Assembly: GCA_027488735.1 (NCBI GenBank)
Contig: JAIYBB010000012.1
Location: forward strand, 1-64,000
Length of the DNA: 64,000 nucleotides
Reading direction: 5' to 3'
DNA from: Comamonadaceae bacterium
Lineage (GTDB): Bacteria; Pseudomonadota; Gammaproteobacteria; Burkholderiales; Burkholderiaceae_C
Shown one piece after another: positions 1 through 9,010 of the stretch. Within the stretch, counting starts at the first letter, position 1. Each line of letters opens with the position of its first letter. The translations under genes and the position numbers were made by a program. The notes under the pieces are model-generated. The model was not told where the DNA came from and searched no databases. It worked only from the letters and a program-made list of their open reading frames with translations.

Positions 1-47
1 AATTCAAGCAATCCATCAGGATCAATCTCAGGAAGCAGTCCAGGCAT
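1..47 (-). CDS. Class V aminotransferase, N-terminal fragment (runs off the window)
   Basis: A minus-strand ATG at 45-47 is preceded by GGAG about seven bases upstream and opens MPGLLPEIDPDGLLE before the window edge. From memory this opening resembles class V aminotransferases annotated as alanine-glyoxylate aminotransferase family proteins in Comamonadaceae. Only 15 codons are visible, so the reading frame and Shine-Dalgarno match are the direct evidence and the family name is tentative. Confidence 0.45.
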   Translation of the reverse strand, partial: MPGLLPEIDPDGLLE

Positions 48-74
48 GAAATAACTCCGGTAGGTGTAAATTAA

Positions 75-151
75 TGGGGTGGCTGATGGGGCTCGAACCC
101 ACGACAACAGGAATCACAATCCTGGACTCTACCAACTGAGCTACAGCCACC
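75..151 (-). tRNA. tRNA-His (GTG)
   Basis: The minus strand folds as a full cloverleaf. The 7-bp acceptor stem is GTGGCTG/CAGCCAC, with the extra 5' G (position -1) opposite a C discriminator that marks histidine tRNAs. The D-arm is GCTCAGTTGGTAGAGT, the anticodon loop carries GTG, the T-arm contains GGTTCGAGCC, and CCA is encoded. It lies 41 bases beyond the ppiD stop and may be cotranscribed with ppiD. Confidence 0.97.
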
Positions 152-192
152 ACAAATCCATTATAACTATCAAACAACTCTGGACATACCCA

Positions 193-2109
193 CTATTTGT
201 TTGGATTTACTTTGTCAGGTGCCGCCTGCTTGAAAGACACTTTTAAAATGTCTTTTAAGTAACTGAAGTAAGCCAGATTTTCAGCCGTCGACCAAGACTT
301 GATGAATCTTTGTTGGAGCTCAGGCGATTTCGTCGGGTTATTTGCTGAAGCCATCATTTTGTTGACCTTCACAATGCCATAACCTTTTGCCCCTAAGTCC
401 ACGCCAAGCAACTGAGGCAATTTGTCTGGATTAGCTCGCATGGCCTCGTCAACCAAATTTCCAGGAAGCTTCAAATTTTGGTCCCTGCTCAAAACCACGG
501 CGGCTTGCAGCTCTGCTTTCTCCGGTGATTTTTTCCAAAGCTCCAATTTTGTGGCACCGTCCTTCTTAGCCAAACCTAGGGCTTTTTCGTTAAGCACTGT
601 TTGAACCAGCACAGGCTTGATATCGTCGAAATTCAAGAAGTTTGCTGGGTAATGTTTGGTGACACGAACAGACATCAGTGTGTTGGGAGCTATTTCAATG
701 GCCTCTGAATTTTTAAGTCCCTTGATACTTTCAGAAGAAAAAACAGTCTTGAGTACATTTGAATTGGCCCATGCTGATTTTGGGTCTGAGTTGCTGTCTT
801 TGGTAACCGCCGATGCTGACTGAATATCCAATTTCAGTTTGTCGGAGACAGACTTGAAACTATCAGCTTGCTCGTAAACCAAGTTGGTGAATTGCTCAGC
901 AATCTCGGCATACTTCTTTTGTGCCAATTGCTTTTTTAATTCAGACTCCAAGCCACTGCGCATTTGGGCGAAATTGGCCGCAGCAGCTGACTTGATGTCG
1001 ATCAGTTGAATGATGTGGAATCCAAAATCAGATTGAACCAACCCGCTGATCTCACCTTTTTTCAAATTAAAAGCTACATCTTCAAATGGCTTAACCATGG
1101 CGCCACGGGCGAAGAAGCCGAGATCACCTCCATTGGCGGCAGAGCCAGGATCTTGAGAATTTTTCTTCGCAACATCCGCGAATTGAGCAGGCGATTTCTT
1201 CACCAAATCAAGCAGCAACATAGCCTTTTCTTTGGCTTTTGCCTTGTCAGCGTCATTCATTTCCTTGGGTGCATTGATCAAAATATGACTAGCTCTACGT
1301 TCTTCTTTGGCCGCGAGGTTAGTTTGGTTTTGATCAAAATAGCTCTTGAGTTCAGACTCACTGACAACGATAGTTTTTTCAATCGATTCCTGACTTAACA
1401 CCACATATTCAATATCCACAGACTCGAGTGATTTGAATTCTTCCTTGTGCTCGTTGAAATACTTAAGAACTTCCTCGTCTGTTGGCTTAGCCTCAGCCAA
1501 ATAATCAGACGCAGAAAAAATTGCCATTTGAACTTCCCTTTGCTGATAGAAAGCGTCTAGAGCTACTTCCATTTGCCCGGGAAAAGCGAGGCTACTTTGT
1601 GTAACTGCAGTCACTACCTGTTTGACTGCAACATCAGAACGCATACGATTTTCAAAAATCTCTGGCGTCATTCCTTGAGAAGCGAGCAACTGACGGTACT
1701 TCTCCAGATCCAAACTGCCATCAGGTTTTTTAATGGCCGAAAGAACTTCCATTTCTGCAATAGATTGGGCAACTTTTTGGTCCGATACGTTCAAGTTGAG
1801 TTTTCTTGCGCTGGCCTCTAACACCCGCGATTGAACCAATCTTTCCAGCACACCGTATTTGATAGCAGGTGTGTCAAACATGCTGACGTCAATATTTGGC
1901 ATCGAAGAGCGCATGCGAGAAACTTCACTCTCGTGGGACTTCTCCCACTCTTCTTTGGATATATCAACGCCGTCTACAGACGCAACAACCTCGCCTTTCT
2001 CATTGGATCCTTTGTAGCCTTCAATGCCGAACAGAACAAAAGAGGGAAAAATAAGAATAATCAGCAGGATCTGCATGATTTTTTTATGGTGGCGGATGAA
2101 ATCGAACAT
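193..2109 (-). CDS. ppiD: Peptidyl-prolyl cis-trans isomerase PpiD (periplasmic folding chaperone)
   Basis: This 638-residue protein is anchored by one N-terminal transmembrane segment (about residues 12-30), with the rest periplasmic. A SurA-N-like chaperone region (about 35-200) precedes a parvulin domain at about 265-375, recognisable from the ASHIL strand and the GGDLGFF and PFEDVAF motifs. A long C-terminal helical region follows, as in PpiD/SurA-like chaperones. PpiD acts at the Sec translocon exit on newly translocated outer-membrane and periplasmic proteins. Its length fits the family. A strong terminator separates it from the upstream HU/tRNA-Val unit, so it probably has its own promoter or depends on readthrough. 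Confidence 0.93.
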   Translation of the reverse strand: MFDFIRHHKKIMQILLIILIFPSFVLFGIEGYKGSNEKGEVVASVDGVDISKEEWEKSHESEVSRMRSSMPNIDVSMFDTPAIKYGVLERLVQSRVLEASARKLNLNVSDQKVAQSIAEMEVLSAIKKPDGSLDLEKYRQLLASQGMTPEIFENRMRSDVAVKQVVTAVTQSSLAFPGQMEVALDAFYQQREVQMAIFSASDYLAEAKPTDEEVLKYFNEHKEEFKSLESVDIEYVVLSQESIEKTIVVSESELKSYFDQNQTNLAAKEERRASHILINAPKEMNDADKAKAKEKAMLLLDLVKKSPAQFADVAKKNSQDPGSAANGGDLGFFARGAMVKPFEDVAFNLKKGEISGLVQSDFGFHIIQLIDIKSAAAANFAQMRSGLESELKKQLAQKKYAEIAEQFTNLVYEQADSFKSVSDKLKLDIQSASAVTKDSNSDPKSAWANSNVLKTVFSSESIKGLKNSEAIEIAPNTLMSVRVTKHYPANFLNFDDIKPVLVQTVLNEKALGLAKKDGATKLELWKKSPEKAELQAAVVLSRDQNLKLPGNLVDEAMRANPDKLPQLLGVDLGAKGYGIVKVNKMMASANNPTKSPELQQRFIKSWSTAENLAYFSYLKDILKVSFKQAAPDKVNPNK

Positions 2110-2122
2110 GGCTTAGTTGAAT

Positions 2123-2153
2123 AAAAAAAAGAAAAGGCGAACACTGTTCGCCT
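2123..2153 (-). terminator. Rho-independent terminator after hup/tRNA-Val
   Basis: Read on the minus strand, a 7-bp stem AGGCGAA/TTCGCCT with a 5-base loop is followed by TTTCTTTTTTTT. It lies 9 bases beyond the tRNA-Val CCA end and ends the hup-tRNA-Val transcript before ppiD. Confidence 0.85.
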
Positions 2154-2161
2154 GAATGGTT

Positions 2162-2237
2162 TGGTGGGTGCTGACGGTCTCGAACCGCCGACCTACGCCG
2201 TGTAAAGGCGCCGCTCTACCAACTGAGCTAAGCACCC
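2162..2237 (-). tRNA. tRNA-Val (TAC)
   Basis: Minus-strand cloverleaf with acceptor stem GGGTGCT/AGCACCC, discriminator A and encoded CCA. The D-arm is GCTCAGTTGGTAGAGC, the anticodon loop is TTTACAC (anticodon TAC), and the T-arm contains GGTTCGAGACC. It lies 15 bases after the HU stop and is probably processed from the HU transcript. Confidence 0.97.
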
Positions 2238-2252
2238 CACCGAATCTTCAAA

Positions 2253-2525
2253 TCAGTTCAAAGCGTCTTTCAACGCTTTGCCAGGACGAAACTTTGGCAC
2301 AGAAGCAGCTTTGATTGTAATAGCAGCACCCGTGGCAGGATTTCTGCCGCTTCTTTCCGCACGCTTTGACACTTCGAATGTACCAAAACCAACCAAAGAA
2401 ACAGAGTCTCCCTTTTTCAAAGCAGCTGTGATGGAATCGATTGTTGATTCAAGTGCGCGAGTTGCCGCAGCTTTTGAGATGTCTGCATCTGCAGCAATGT
2501 GTTCAATAAGTTCAGATTTATTCAC
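2253..2525 (-). CDS. hupB: DNA-binding protein HU
   Basis: A 90-residue histone-like protein of normal HU length. It begins [10 protein letters not shown], has the GFGTFEV turn, and carries the arm motif RNPATG followed by [15 protein letters not shown] dimers bend and compact DNA. I chose a GTG start at 2523-2525 because GAGGGGA sits about five bases upstream and the family begins M-N-K-S-E-L. Longer in-frame readings add 51 residues unlike any HU. The 190-base gap upstream, before pgsA, should hold its promoter. tRNA-Val follows directly. Confidence 0.95.
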   Translation of the reverse strand: MNKSELIEHIAADADISKAAATRALESTIDSITAALKKGDSVSLVGFGTFEVSKRAERSGRNPATGAAITIKAASVPKFRPGKALKDALN

Positions 2526-2717
2526 AAAATTCCCCTCGACATAAGGCGTGTTTAGGTAGGTTGATAGGTTGACAAAATTTTTGAGCAGACAACAAATTGC
2601 GGGTAGTTTTAGAGAATTTTCGCAAGACACGCACGTTCTAAAAAGATACGCATGTGCTACCCAATGAAGTATGCTCAACGGCTATTCTAGTGGGTTTCAG
2701 TCGCTCATAGAAAAGAA

Positions 2718-3284
2718 CTACTTGGCATTTGCCTTGATGAATGGAATAGCTTTTTTCAAATAAAAAACCATAGATCCAATGGTGAGTATGGCTGCAATCC
2801 ATATCAGTACCCCGCCCCAATAGCTGGTTGAAATATGACCAAAAAGTACACCGTCATAAATTAAAAATGGAATGGCTATCATTTGGACAGTTGTCTTTAG
2901 CTTGCCAATCATATGGACCGCCACCGTTTTATTTGCACCTATTTGCGCCATCCATTCTCGAAGAGAAGAAATAGCAATTTCCCTTCCTATGATCAATAAG
3001 GCCACAGTGACACCCACCCGGCCTAAATCTACGAGCACCAGCAAGCTCGCGCAGACAAGAAATTTATCAGCAACTGGGTCCAAAAAAGCACCAAAGGCCG
3101 ATGTCTGATTTAACTTTCTGGCCAAAAATCCGTCAAGCCAATCTGTCAATGCAAAAAGAACAAACATCACAGTCGCAATCAAATTGCGAGTGCTTATGTC
3201 AAGTGGCCATTGAAATACCCAAACCAGCAAAGGAATTGCAACGATTCGAGTCCACGTCATGAGGTTGGGTAAATTGAAGAACAT
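2718..3284 (-). CDS. pgsA: CDP-diacylglycerol-glycerol-3-phosphate 3-phosphatidyltransferase
   Basis: PgsA makes phosphatidylglycerophosphate from CDP-diacylglycerol and glycerol-3-phosphate, the committed step to phosphatidylglycerol and cardiolipin in the inner membrane. The 188-residue protein has several hydrophobic helices. Around residues 49-75 it has an exact CDP-alcohol phosphatidyltransferase signature, D-x2-D-G-x2-A-R-x8-G-x3-D-x3-D. Its start lies three bases after the dnaE stop, so it is almost certainly translated from the dnaE message. Length is typical. Confidence 0.95.
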   Translation of the reverse strand: MFFNLPNLMTWTRIVAIPLLVWVFQWPLDISTRNLIATVMFVLFALTDWLDGFLARKLNQTSAFGAFLDPVADKFLVCASLLVLVDLGRVGVTVALLIIGREIAISSLREWMAQIGANKTVAVHMIGKLKTTVQMIAIPFLIYDGVLFGHISTSYWGGVLIWIAAILTIGSMVFYLKKAIPFIKANAK

Positions 3285-3287
3285 GGG

Positions 3288-6200
3288 TTACTCGTAAACA
3301 ACCATTGATTCAACCGCAGAGGTTTTCAACTTTAAGTTCAAGAGCAGTTCGTCGGTTGGATAAAACTGTGCTTTTCCACCCAATTGAATTTCCGCCTCCC
3401 CTTTTAAAGTCTTGACATGTAAGCGAACACCTAGCCTGTGCGGATGTGAAGGAAGACCAATGGATAAGGGTTGATGAATTTGCTCTTTTAGAAAATTTGT
3501 CAATGCATGGGTAGGTTTTTGTAAATACAGTTTTACATACTTACCAAAGCGGCATCTTGCTTGAGGCAAGTCCATGGCATCTATCAAGCCCAAGCGAATA
3601 CCACCGCTTCTTCTGTCACTTTGAATTTTGACAAGGGCAACCAACACCTGATCCTCTTTGATCAGCGTTTTATGTTTAGAAAAAACTGATTCGTCCGATG
3701 TAATTTCTAATGCAGTGCTTCCATCATCCAAAATAAAAATATGCAGACGTCCTTTGGCTGTGTTGATTGTTCGTTCAGATCGAACAATTCCCGCTACCCA
3801 TACTGGATCCCGACTTTCTCTCAGTTCAGCAAGAGATGTTTTGACAAAGCATCGAACTTCCTCTTGCACTTCGTCAAAAAGATGCCCTGATAAATGAAAG
3901 CCAATTGCAGACTTTTCATAGGTGAGTTTTTCCCTGGCGCCCCAGTCAACTTGGCTGACCATCAAAGGCTCATTGGCACTAGACCCGTGTTCATCGGCGA
4001 GGTCAAACAATCCGGATTGAAGGATGTGACTTTCTTGCGAACTGGCATAGTCAAATGCTAAGGCAACAGATGCAATGAGCTCATGTCGATTGCCCCAAAT
4101 AGCATCAAATGCACCGGCCTTTATCAAGGCTTCAACAGCACGTTTGTTTATGCGATTACGGTCAACCCTGGCGCAAAAATCAAACAGGCTTTTAAATGGA
4201 CCACCACTTATCCGAGCTTCACAAATGGCTTCAATCGCGGATTGACCGGTTCCTTTGACAGCACCTAGGCCGTAACGAATAGATTTGGGTGTTACGGGTG
4301 AAAATCGATATTCACCTAAATTTATATCTGGGCTTTCGAAAGACAAGCCCATTTCAAGTGCGTCATCGAAAAGAATTTTTAATTTATCTGTGTCATCCAT
4401 CTCAACGCTCATATTGGCGCTGTAAAACTCGGCAGGGAAATGTACCTTTATCCAAGCTGTGTGATAAGCAAGTAAAGAATACGCGGCTGCATGCGATTTG
4501 TTAAATCCATACCCCGCAAACTCCTCCATCAAATCAAATATAGCGTCTGCTTGATTATTTGAAATTTGATTTTTCGCAGCACCCTCTCTGAAAATTGAGC
4601 GGTGCAGTGCCATCTCATCCGCCTTTTTCTTGCCCATGGCACGACGAAGTAAATCTGCACCTCCCAAAGAATAGCCTCCAAGAACCTGAGCGATTTGCAT
4701 CACTTGCTCTTGGTAAACCATGATGCCGTATGTTTCCGAAAGAATGGGTTCGGCCAATGGATGAGGATAGTTGACAGTTTCTCTTGCGTGTTTGCGGGCA
4801 ACAAAACTAGGGATCAAGCTCATTGGCCCGGGTCGAAATAAGGCATTCAAGACAATCAGATCTTCAAGCCTGCTGGGTTTGGCGTCTCGCAACATGGCTT
4901 GCATGCCACGACTTTCAAATTGGAAAACAGCTTCTGTTTTACCTCTTGAAAATAAATCATAAGTAGCGACATCATCCAGTGCAATCGATTCATAATTGAA
5001 AGATGAATGCTCAGGATAGCGAGTGATGATCAGATTTTTTGCCTGCTCCAAAATGGTTAATGTGGCCAAACCTAAAAAGTCAAATTTCACCAAGCCAATG
5101 GACTCAACATCGTCTTTGTCAAACTGACTGACAGCTGCTGGACTGCCAGGCTGCTGATAAAGCGGGCAAAAATCAGTCAATTGCCCAGGGGCGATCAGCA
5201 CGCCACCCGCATGCATGCCAATATTTCGCGTCAAGCCTTCTAATTTTTGAGCCAAATTCAAGAGAATTTTGACTTCGTCTTCCTGCTCGTAACGCTTGGC
5301 AAGCACCGGCTCTTGTGCCATCGCCAATGCAATGGTCATAGGTTGTCCGGGTTTATTGGGGATTAACTTAGACAGCCCCTCGCAAAATGTGTAGCTCATA
5401 TCAAGGGTACGGCCAACATCTCGAATGGCAGCCCGGGCTGCCATGGTGCCAAAAGTCACAATTTGACTAACCGCATCCCGGCCATATTGAGTTTTCACAT
5501 AGTCAATAACCCTGTCTCGGTTGAGTTGACAAAAATCAATATCAAAATCCGGCATGGACACCCGCTCGGGATTCAAAAATCTTTCAAACAGCAAGTTGTA
5601 TTGAAGGGGGTCCAGATCTGTGATGTTTAAAGCGTATGCCACCAAAGAACCCGCGCCAGAACCACGACCGGGCCCAACGGGACAGCCGTTATTTTTGGCC
5701 CAATTGATAAAGTCACTGACGATTAAAAAGTATCCCGGAAAACCCATTTTCAAAATCGTCTCAATTTCAAAATCCAGCCTGTCTATATAAGTCTGGTGTT
5801 TTGAATGCCGGATAGCTTCATCTGGATAGAGATGAGCCAATCTGTTTTCTAAGCCCGCGTGAGACACTTCTTTGAAATAGGTTTCTACAGGTGTGGAAAC
5901 CCCATTGACCACTGGCGTGGGAAAAGCTGGAAGTTGTGGCTTGCCCAGGATCAGGCTTAAATTACAACGAGTTGCGATTTCCAAACTGTTGGTCACGGCA
6001 GATGGAATGTCGACAAACATTTCCAGCATGTCGGATTGGTTTAAAAAATATTGTTGCCTCGTAAACCGCTTGAGCCGTTTAGGATTGCCTAAGATCTCAC
6101 CATTGGCAATGCATACCCTTGCCTCGTGCGCTTCAAAATCTACGGGTTCTGAATATTGAATCGCATGTGTTGCAACCACTGGCAATTGAAGTTGTGACGC

Positions 6201-6758
6201 CAATTCAAGAGCATTAGAAATGTATGACTCATCATCCGCTCTTCCACAACGTTGTAGTTCGATATAGAAACGATCTTTGAATACTTGCGCAGCATCTAGT
6301 GCCAAAGCATGCGCACGGTGGGTATTGCCAGCTTTTAATGATTGTCCAATGGGGCCTTGCTGCGCGCCTGAAAGCAAAATCAGCCCTTCAGATAGTTCGC
6401 ACAACGTATTCCAACCAATACTCGGCTGAAGCGCTCCCTTTGGGTTGGCCCAGAGCTGCGTGAGTATTTGAGAGAGATTGTGATAGCCTGAATCATCTTT
6501 CACCAAAAGAATGACTTTGGCAATGTCTGAGGAGGGTTCATCATCACCCCAAGAAATTGTGACTTCGCTTCCCAAAATAGGCTTGATGCCGGCCTTGCGA
6601 CATGCGGTGTAAAACTTGACCGCCGCGAAAAGATTGTTGATATCTGTGATCGCTAGGGCCTGTTGCCCGTCAGCAAGTGCTTTGGCTACTACATCGTCTA
6701 TTCTGCATGTGCCGTCGGTGACGGAGTATTCAGAATGGAGTCGCAGGTGAGTAAACAT
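3288..6758 (-). CDS. dnaE: DNA polymerase III subunit alpha
   Basis: This is the replicative polymerase catalytic subunit, 1156 residues, typical of the proteobacterial DnaE1 class. An N-terminal PHP domain (FTHLRLHSEYSV opening) leads into the family C polymerase core. The GPGRGSGAGSLVAYAL stretch and the metal-binding PDFDIDF motif (about residue 400) are visible. A YGFNKSHAAAYS helix-hairpin-helix region follows, with a C-terminal OB-fold around VWVAGIVRSERT. The gene precedes and nearly abuts pgsA. The trxA promoter lies in the 90-base divergent gap. Confidence 0.97.
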   Translation of the reverse strand: MFTHLRLHSEYSVTDGTCRIDDVVAKALADGQQALAITDINNLFAAVKFYTACRKAGIKPILGSEVTISWGDDEPSSDIAKVILLVKDDSGYHNLSQILTQLWANPKGALQPSIGWNTLCELSEGLILLSGAQQGPIGQSLKAGNTHRAHALALDAAQVFKDRFYIELQRCGRADDESYISNALELASQLQLPVVATHAIQYSEPVDFEAHEARVCIANGEILGNPKRLKRFTRQQYFLNQSDMLEMFVDIPSAVTNSLEIATRCNLSLILGKPQLPAFPTPVVNGVSTPVETYFKEVSHAGLENRLAHLYPDEAIRHSKHQTYIDRLDFEIETILKMGFPGYFLIVSDFINWAKNNGCPVGPGRGSGAGSLVAYALNITDLDPLQYNLLFERFLNPERVSMPDFDIDFCQLNRDRVIDYVKTQYGRDAVSQIVTFGTMAARAAIRDVGRTLDMSYTFCEGLSKLIPNKPGQPMTIALAMAQEPVLAKRYEQEDEVKILLNLAQKLEGLTRNIGMHAGGVLIAPGQLTDFCPLYQQPGSPAAVSQFDKDDVESIGLVKFDFLGLATLTILEQAKNLIITRYPEHSSFNYESIALDDVATYDLFSRGKTEAVFQFESRGMQAMLRDAKPSRLEDLIVLNALFRPGPMSLIPSFVARKHARETVNYPHPLAEPILSETYGIMVYQEQVMQIAQVLGGYSLGGADLLRRAMGKKKADEMALHRSIFREGAAKNQISNNQADAIFDLMEEFAGYGFNKSHAAAYSLLAYHTAWIKVHFPAEFYSANMSVEMDDTDKLKILFDDALEMGLSFESPDINLGEYRFSPVTPKSIRYGLGAVKGTGQSAIEAICEARISGGPFKSLFDFCARVDRNRINKRAVEALIKAGAFDAIWGNRHELIASVALAFDYASSQESHILQSGLFDLADEHGSSANEPLMVSQVDWGAREKLTYEKSAIGFHLSGHLFDEVQEEVRCFVKTSLAELRESRDPVWVAGIVRSERTINTAKGRLHIFILDDGSTALEITSDESVFSKHKTLIKEDQVLVALVKIQSDRRSGGIRLGLIDAMDLPQARCRFGKYVKLYLQKPTHALTNFLKEQIHQPLSIGLPSHPHRLGVRLHVKTLKGEAEIQLGGKAQFYPTDELLLNLKLKTSAVESMVVYE

Positions 6759-6848
6759 TGACCCATTCTAAATAAAGAATCAGGGCAAATCACAGCCATA
6801 TTTTCCCATGAGCGAATTCACATAAAATACACACAAAGGAAAAAAATC

Positions 6849-7181
6849 ATGGCCAATGAACTTATTCAACACATTACCGACAGCAATTTCGAGTCTTTCG
6901 TTATTGAATCCAAAGACACCGTGCTTGTCGATTTTTGGGCTGAGTGGTGCGGACCTTGCAAAATGATTGCACCTGTTTTGGACGAAGCAGCTGACACTTA
7001 CAAGGGAAAGTTGCACATCGCCAAGATGAATGTCGATGAAAACAGGGATATTCCTGCCAAATTTGGCATCCGCGGTATCCCCACTTTGATGCTCTTCAAA
7101 GACGGCCAATTGGCGGCCACCAAAGTCGGCGCTGTGAACAAGGCCCAACTCAATGAGTTCATTCAACAACAACTGGCTTGA
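6849..7181 (+). CDS. trxA: Thioredoxin
   Basis: A 110-residue cytoplasmic thioredoxin with the active site WAEWCGPCK (about residues 30-38), the cis-proline region RGIPTL and a normal fold length. It reduces protein disulfides. It would also supply reductant to the APS reductase encoded at 44.4 kb, since that enzyme class uses thioredoxin or glutaredoxin. AAAGGA lies eight bases before the ATG. It is divergent from dnaE and followed by its own hairpin terminator. Confidence 0.97.
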   Translation: MANELIQHITDSNFESFVIESKDTVLVDFWAEWCGPCKMIAPVLDEAADTYKGKLHIAKMNVDENRDIPAKFGIRGIPTLMLFKDGQLAATKVGAVNKAQLNEFIQQQLA

Positions 7182-7206
7182 TGTATTCTATTTAATACAT
7201 TTTTTT
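7181..7206 (+). terminator. Probable intrinsic terminator after trxA
   Basis: A 7-bp AT-rich stem ATGTATT/AATACAT with a 6-base loop begins on the last base of the trxA stop codon and is followed by six T residues. The stem is weak, so termination may be partial. Confidence 0.6.
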
Positions 7207-7327
7207 CGTGTCATAATGAGTTTTATGACCTAGTGCTGATTTCTTTTCTGTGCCTACGGTCTCTCACAGCAGGCTCTCTGTCTGCATATCCCCCTCTTAA
7301 AGAACGAACTCCTCAAGGAGTACCCCT

Positions 7328-8590
7328 ATGCATCTGAATGAACTCAAAGCTCTTCACGTGTCTGAAGTATTGAAACAAGCTGAAGAACTTGAAATTGAGA
7401 ATACCGGGCGAATGCGCAAACAAGAGTTGATGTTTGCGATCATTAAAAAACGGGCGCGTGCCGGGGAACAGGTATTTGCAGATGGCGTGTTGGAAATTTT
7501 GCCTGATGGCTTTGGTTTTTTAAGAAGCCCTGACACCAGTTACACGGCCAGCACCGACGATATTTACATCAGCCCCAGCCAAGTTCGACGCTTCAATTTA
7601 CACACCGGCGACATGATCGAAGGCGAGGTACGTATTCCCAAAGATGGAGAGCGTTACTTTGCACTGACAAAATTAGACCAAGTCAATGGCGACCTGCCCG
7701 AAAACAACAAGCACAAGGTCATGTTCGAAAACTTGACGCCGCTGTTTCCAAAAGAACAAATGCGTCTCGAGCGTGACATCAAGGGCGAAGAAAACATCAC
7801 CGGTCGAATCATTGACATCATTGCGCCTATCGGTAAGGGTCAGCGCGCATTGCTGGTGGCGCCACCCAAAAGCGGCAAAACCGTCATGATGCAACACATT
7901 GCACATGCCATTTCTGCGAACTATCCTGATAGTCATGTCATGGTTTTATTGGTCGATGAACGTCCGGAAGAAGTGACTGAAATGCAACGCAGTGTCAAAG
8001 GTGAGGTGATTGCATCCACGTTTGACGAACCTGCAGCACGACATGTTCACGTGGCAGAAATGGTGATTGAGCGGGCGAAGCGTTTGGTTGAACTCAAAAA
8101 AGATGTTGTCATATTGCTTGACTCCATCACACGGTTGGCCCGGGCATACAACAATGTTGTTCCAAGCTCAGGCAAAGTGCTCACCGGTGGTGTTGATTCA
8201 AATGCATTGCAGCGACCAAAACGTTTTTTCGGTGCAGCTCGCAAAGTTGAAGAAGGTGGCTCATTGACCATCATTGCAACAGCTTTGATCGATACTGGCA
8301 GTCGCATGGACGAAGTGATCTTTGAAGAATTCAAAGGTACTGGCAATTGCGAAATCCACTTAGATCGCCGTTTGTATGAAAAACGCGTGTTCCCTGCCAT
8401 CCAACTCAACCGAAGCGGCACCAGGCGCGAAGAATTGCTCTTGAGCCCTGAAATACTTCAAAAATCCAGAATACTAAGACAATTTATATACAACTTGGAT
8501 GAAATTGAATCCATGGAGTTAATGCTCAAAAATATGAAGGCCACAAAGACAAACGTTGACTTCTTTGATTTGATGAGAAGAGGCGGCTAA
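7328..8590 (+). CDS. rho: Transcription termination factor Rho
   Basis: The 420-residue hexameric RNA helicase that ends untranslated transcripts. A Rho N-terminal helical domain (MHLNELKAL...) precedes the cold-shock/S1-like RNA-binding domain with GFGFLRSP. The RecA-like ATPase carries Walker A PPKSGKT (about residues 180) and Walker [11 protein letters not shown]. Length is exactly typical. The start has CAAGGAG nine bases upstream. A leader of about 120 bases separates it from the trxA terminator, in line with the long, often autoregulated rho leaders known in proteobacteria. Confidence 0.98.
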   Translation: MHLNELKALHVSEVLKQAEELEIENTGRMRKQELMFAIIKKRARAGEQVFADGVLEILPDGFGFLRSPDTSYTASTDDIYISPSQVRRFNLHTGDMIEGEVRIPKDGERYFALTKLDQVNGDLPENNKHKVMFENLTPLFPKEQMRLERDIKGEENITGRIIDIIAPIGKGQRALLVAPPKSGKTVMMQHIAHAISANYPDSHVMVLLVDERPEEVTEMQRSVKGEVIASTFDEPAARHVHVAEMVIERAKRLVELKKDVVILLDSITRLARAYNNVVPSSGKVLTGGVDSNALQRPKRFFGAARKVEEGGSLTIIATALIDTGSRMDEVIFEEFKGTGNCEIHLDRRLYEKRVFPAIQLNRSGTRREELLLSPEILQKSRILRQFIYNLDEIESMELMLKNMKATKTNVDFFDLMRRGG

Positions 8591-8670
8591 GGACTTTAGG
8601 GCATAATAGTAGGCTCACGAAAAGTGCAAGAGATAGGCTCTTGTGGCTCTCGAATTGATAAGGAATCACC

Positions 8671-8928
8671 ATGAAAGCAGGCATTCACCCCGAATATCGC
8701 GACGTTTGTTTCGTTGATTTATCAAATGGCTTCAAATTTGTCACACGCACATGTGCCAATACAAAAGAAACCATCAAAATGGATGACGGACGCGAACTGC
8801 CGCTCTACAAGTTAGACACTTCTAGCGAATCACATCCCTTCTACACTGGCACTCAAAAATCAGTGGACACCATGGGTGGACGTGTTGAGAGATTCCGTAA
8901 CAAATATGGCAAGACAACCGCCAAGTAA
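8671..8928 (+). CDS. rpmE2: Large ribosomal subunit protein bL31 type B
   Basis: An 85-residue L31 paralogue of the zinc-independent class. It opens [12 protein letters not shown] and ends with [12 protein letters not shown]. It lacks the CxxC zinc ligands of the C+ form and has only isolated cysteines. Type B L31 sits at the subunit bridge and often replaces the zinc form during zinc limitation. The rho-rpmE order is common in Burkholderiales. It is followed at once by a strong terminator. Confidence 0.95.
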   Translation: MKAGIHPEYRDVCFVDLSNGFKFVTRTCANTKETIKMDDGRELPLYKLDTSSESHPFYTGTQKSVDTMGGRVERFRNKYGKTTAK

Positions 8929-8945
8929 TTTCGGCCTGTCTCTTA

Positions 8946-8973
8946 AAAAGCAGCTGTTTCAGCTGCTTTTTTT
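8946..8973 (+). terminator. Rho-independent terminator after rpmE2
   Basis: AAAAGCAGCTG, a 3-base loop and CAGCTGCTTTT form a stem of up to 11 bp, running into a T tract (seven consecutive T residues). It lies 17 bases after the L31 stop. Confidence 0.92.
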
Positions 8974-9010
8974 ATTTCTGCACATCCAATTTGCCTGACG
9001 CCAAACATCA

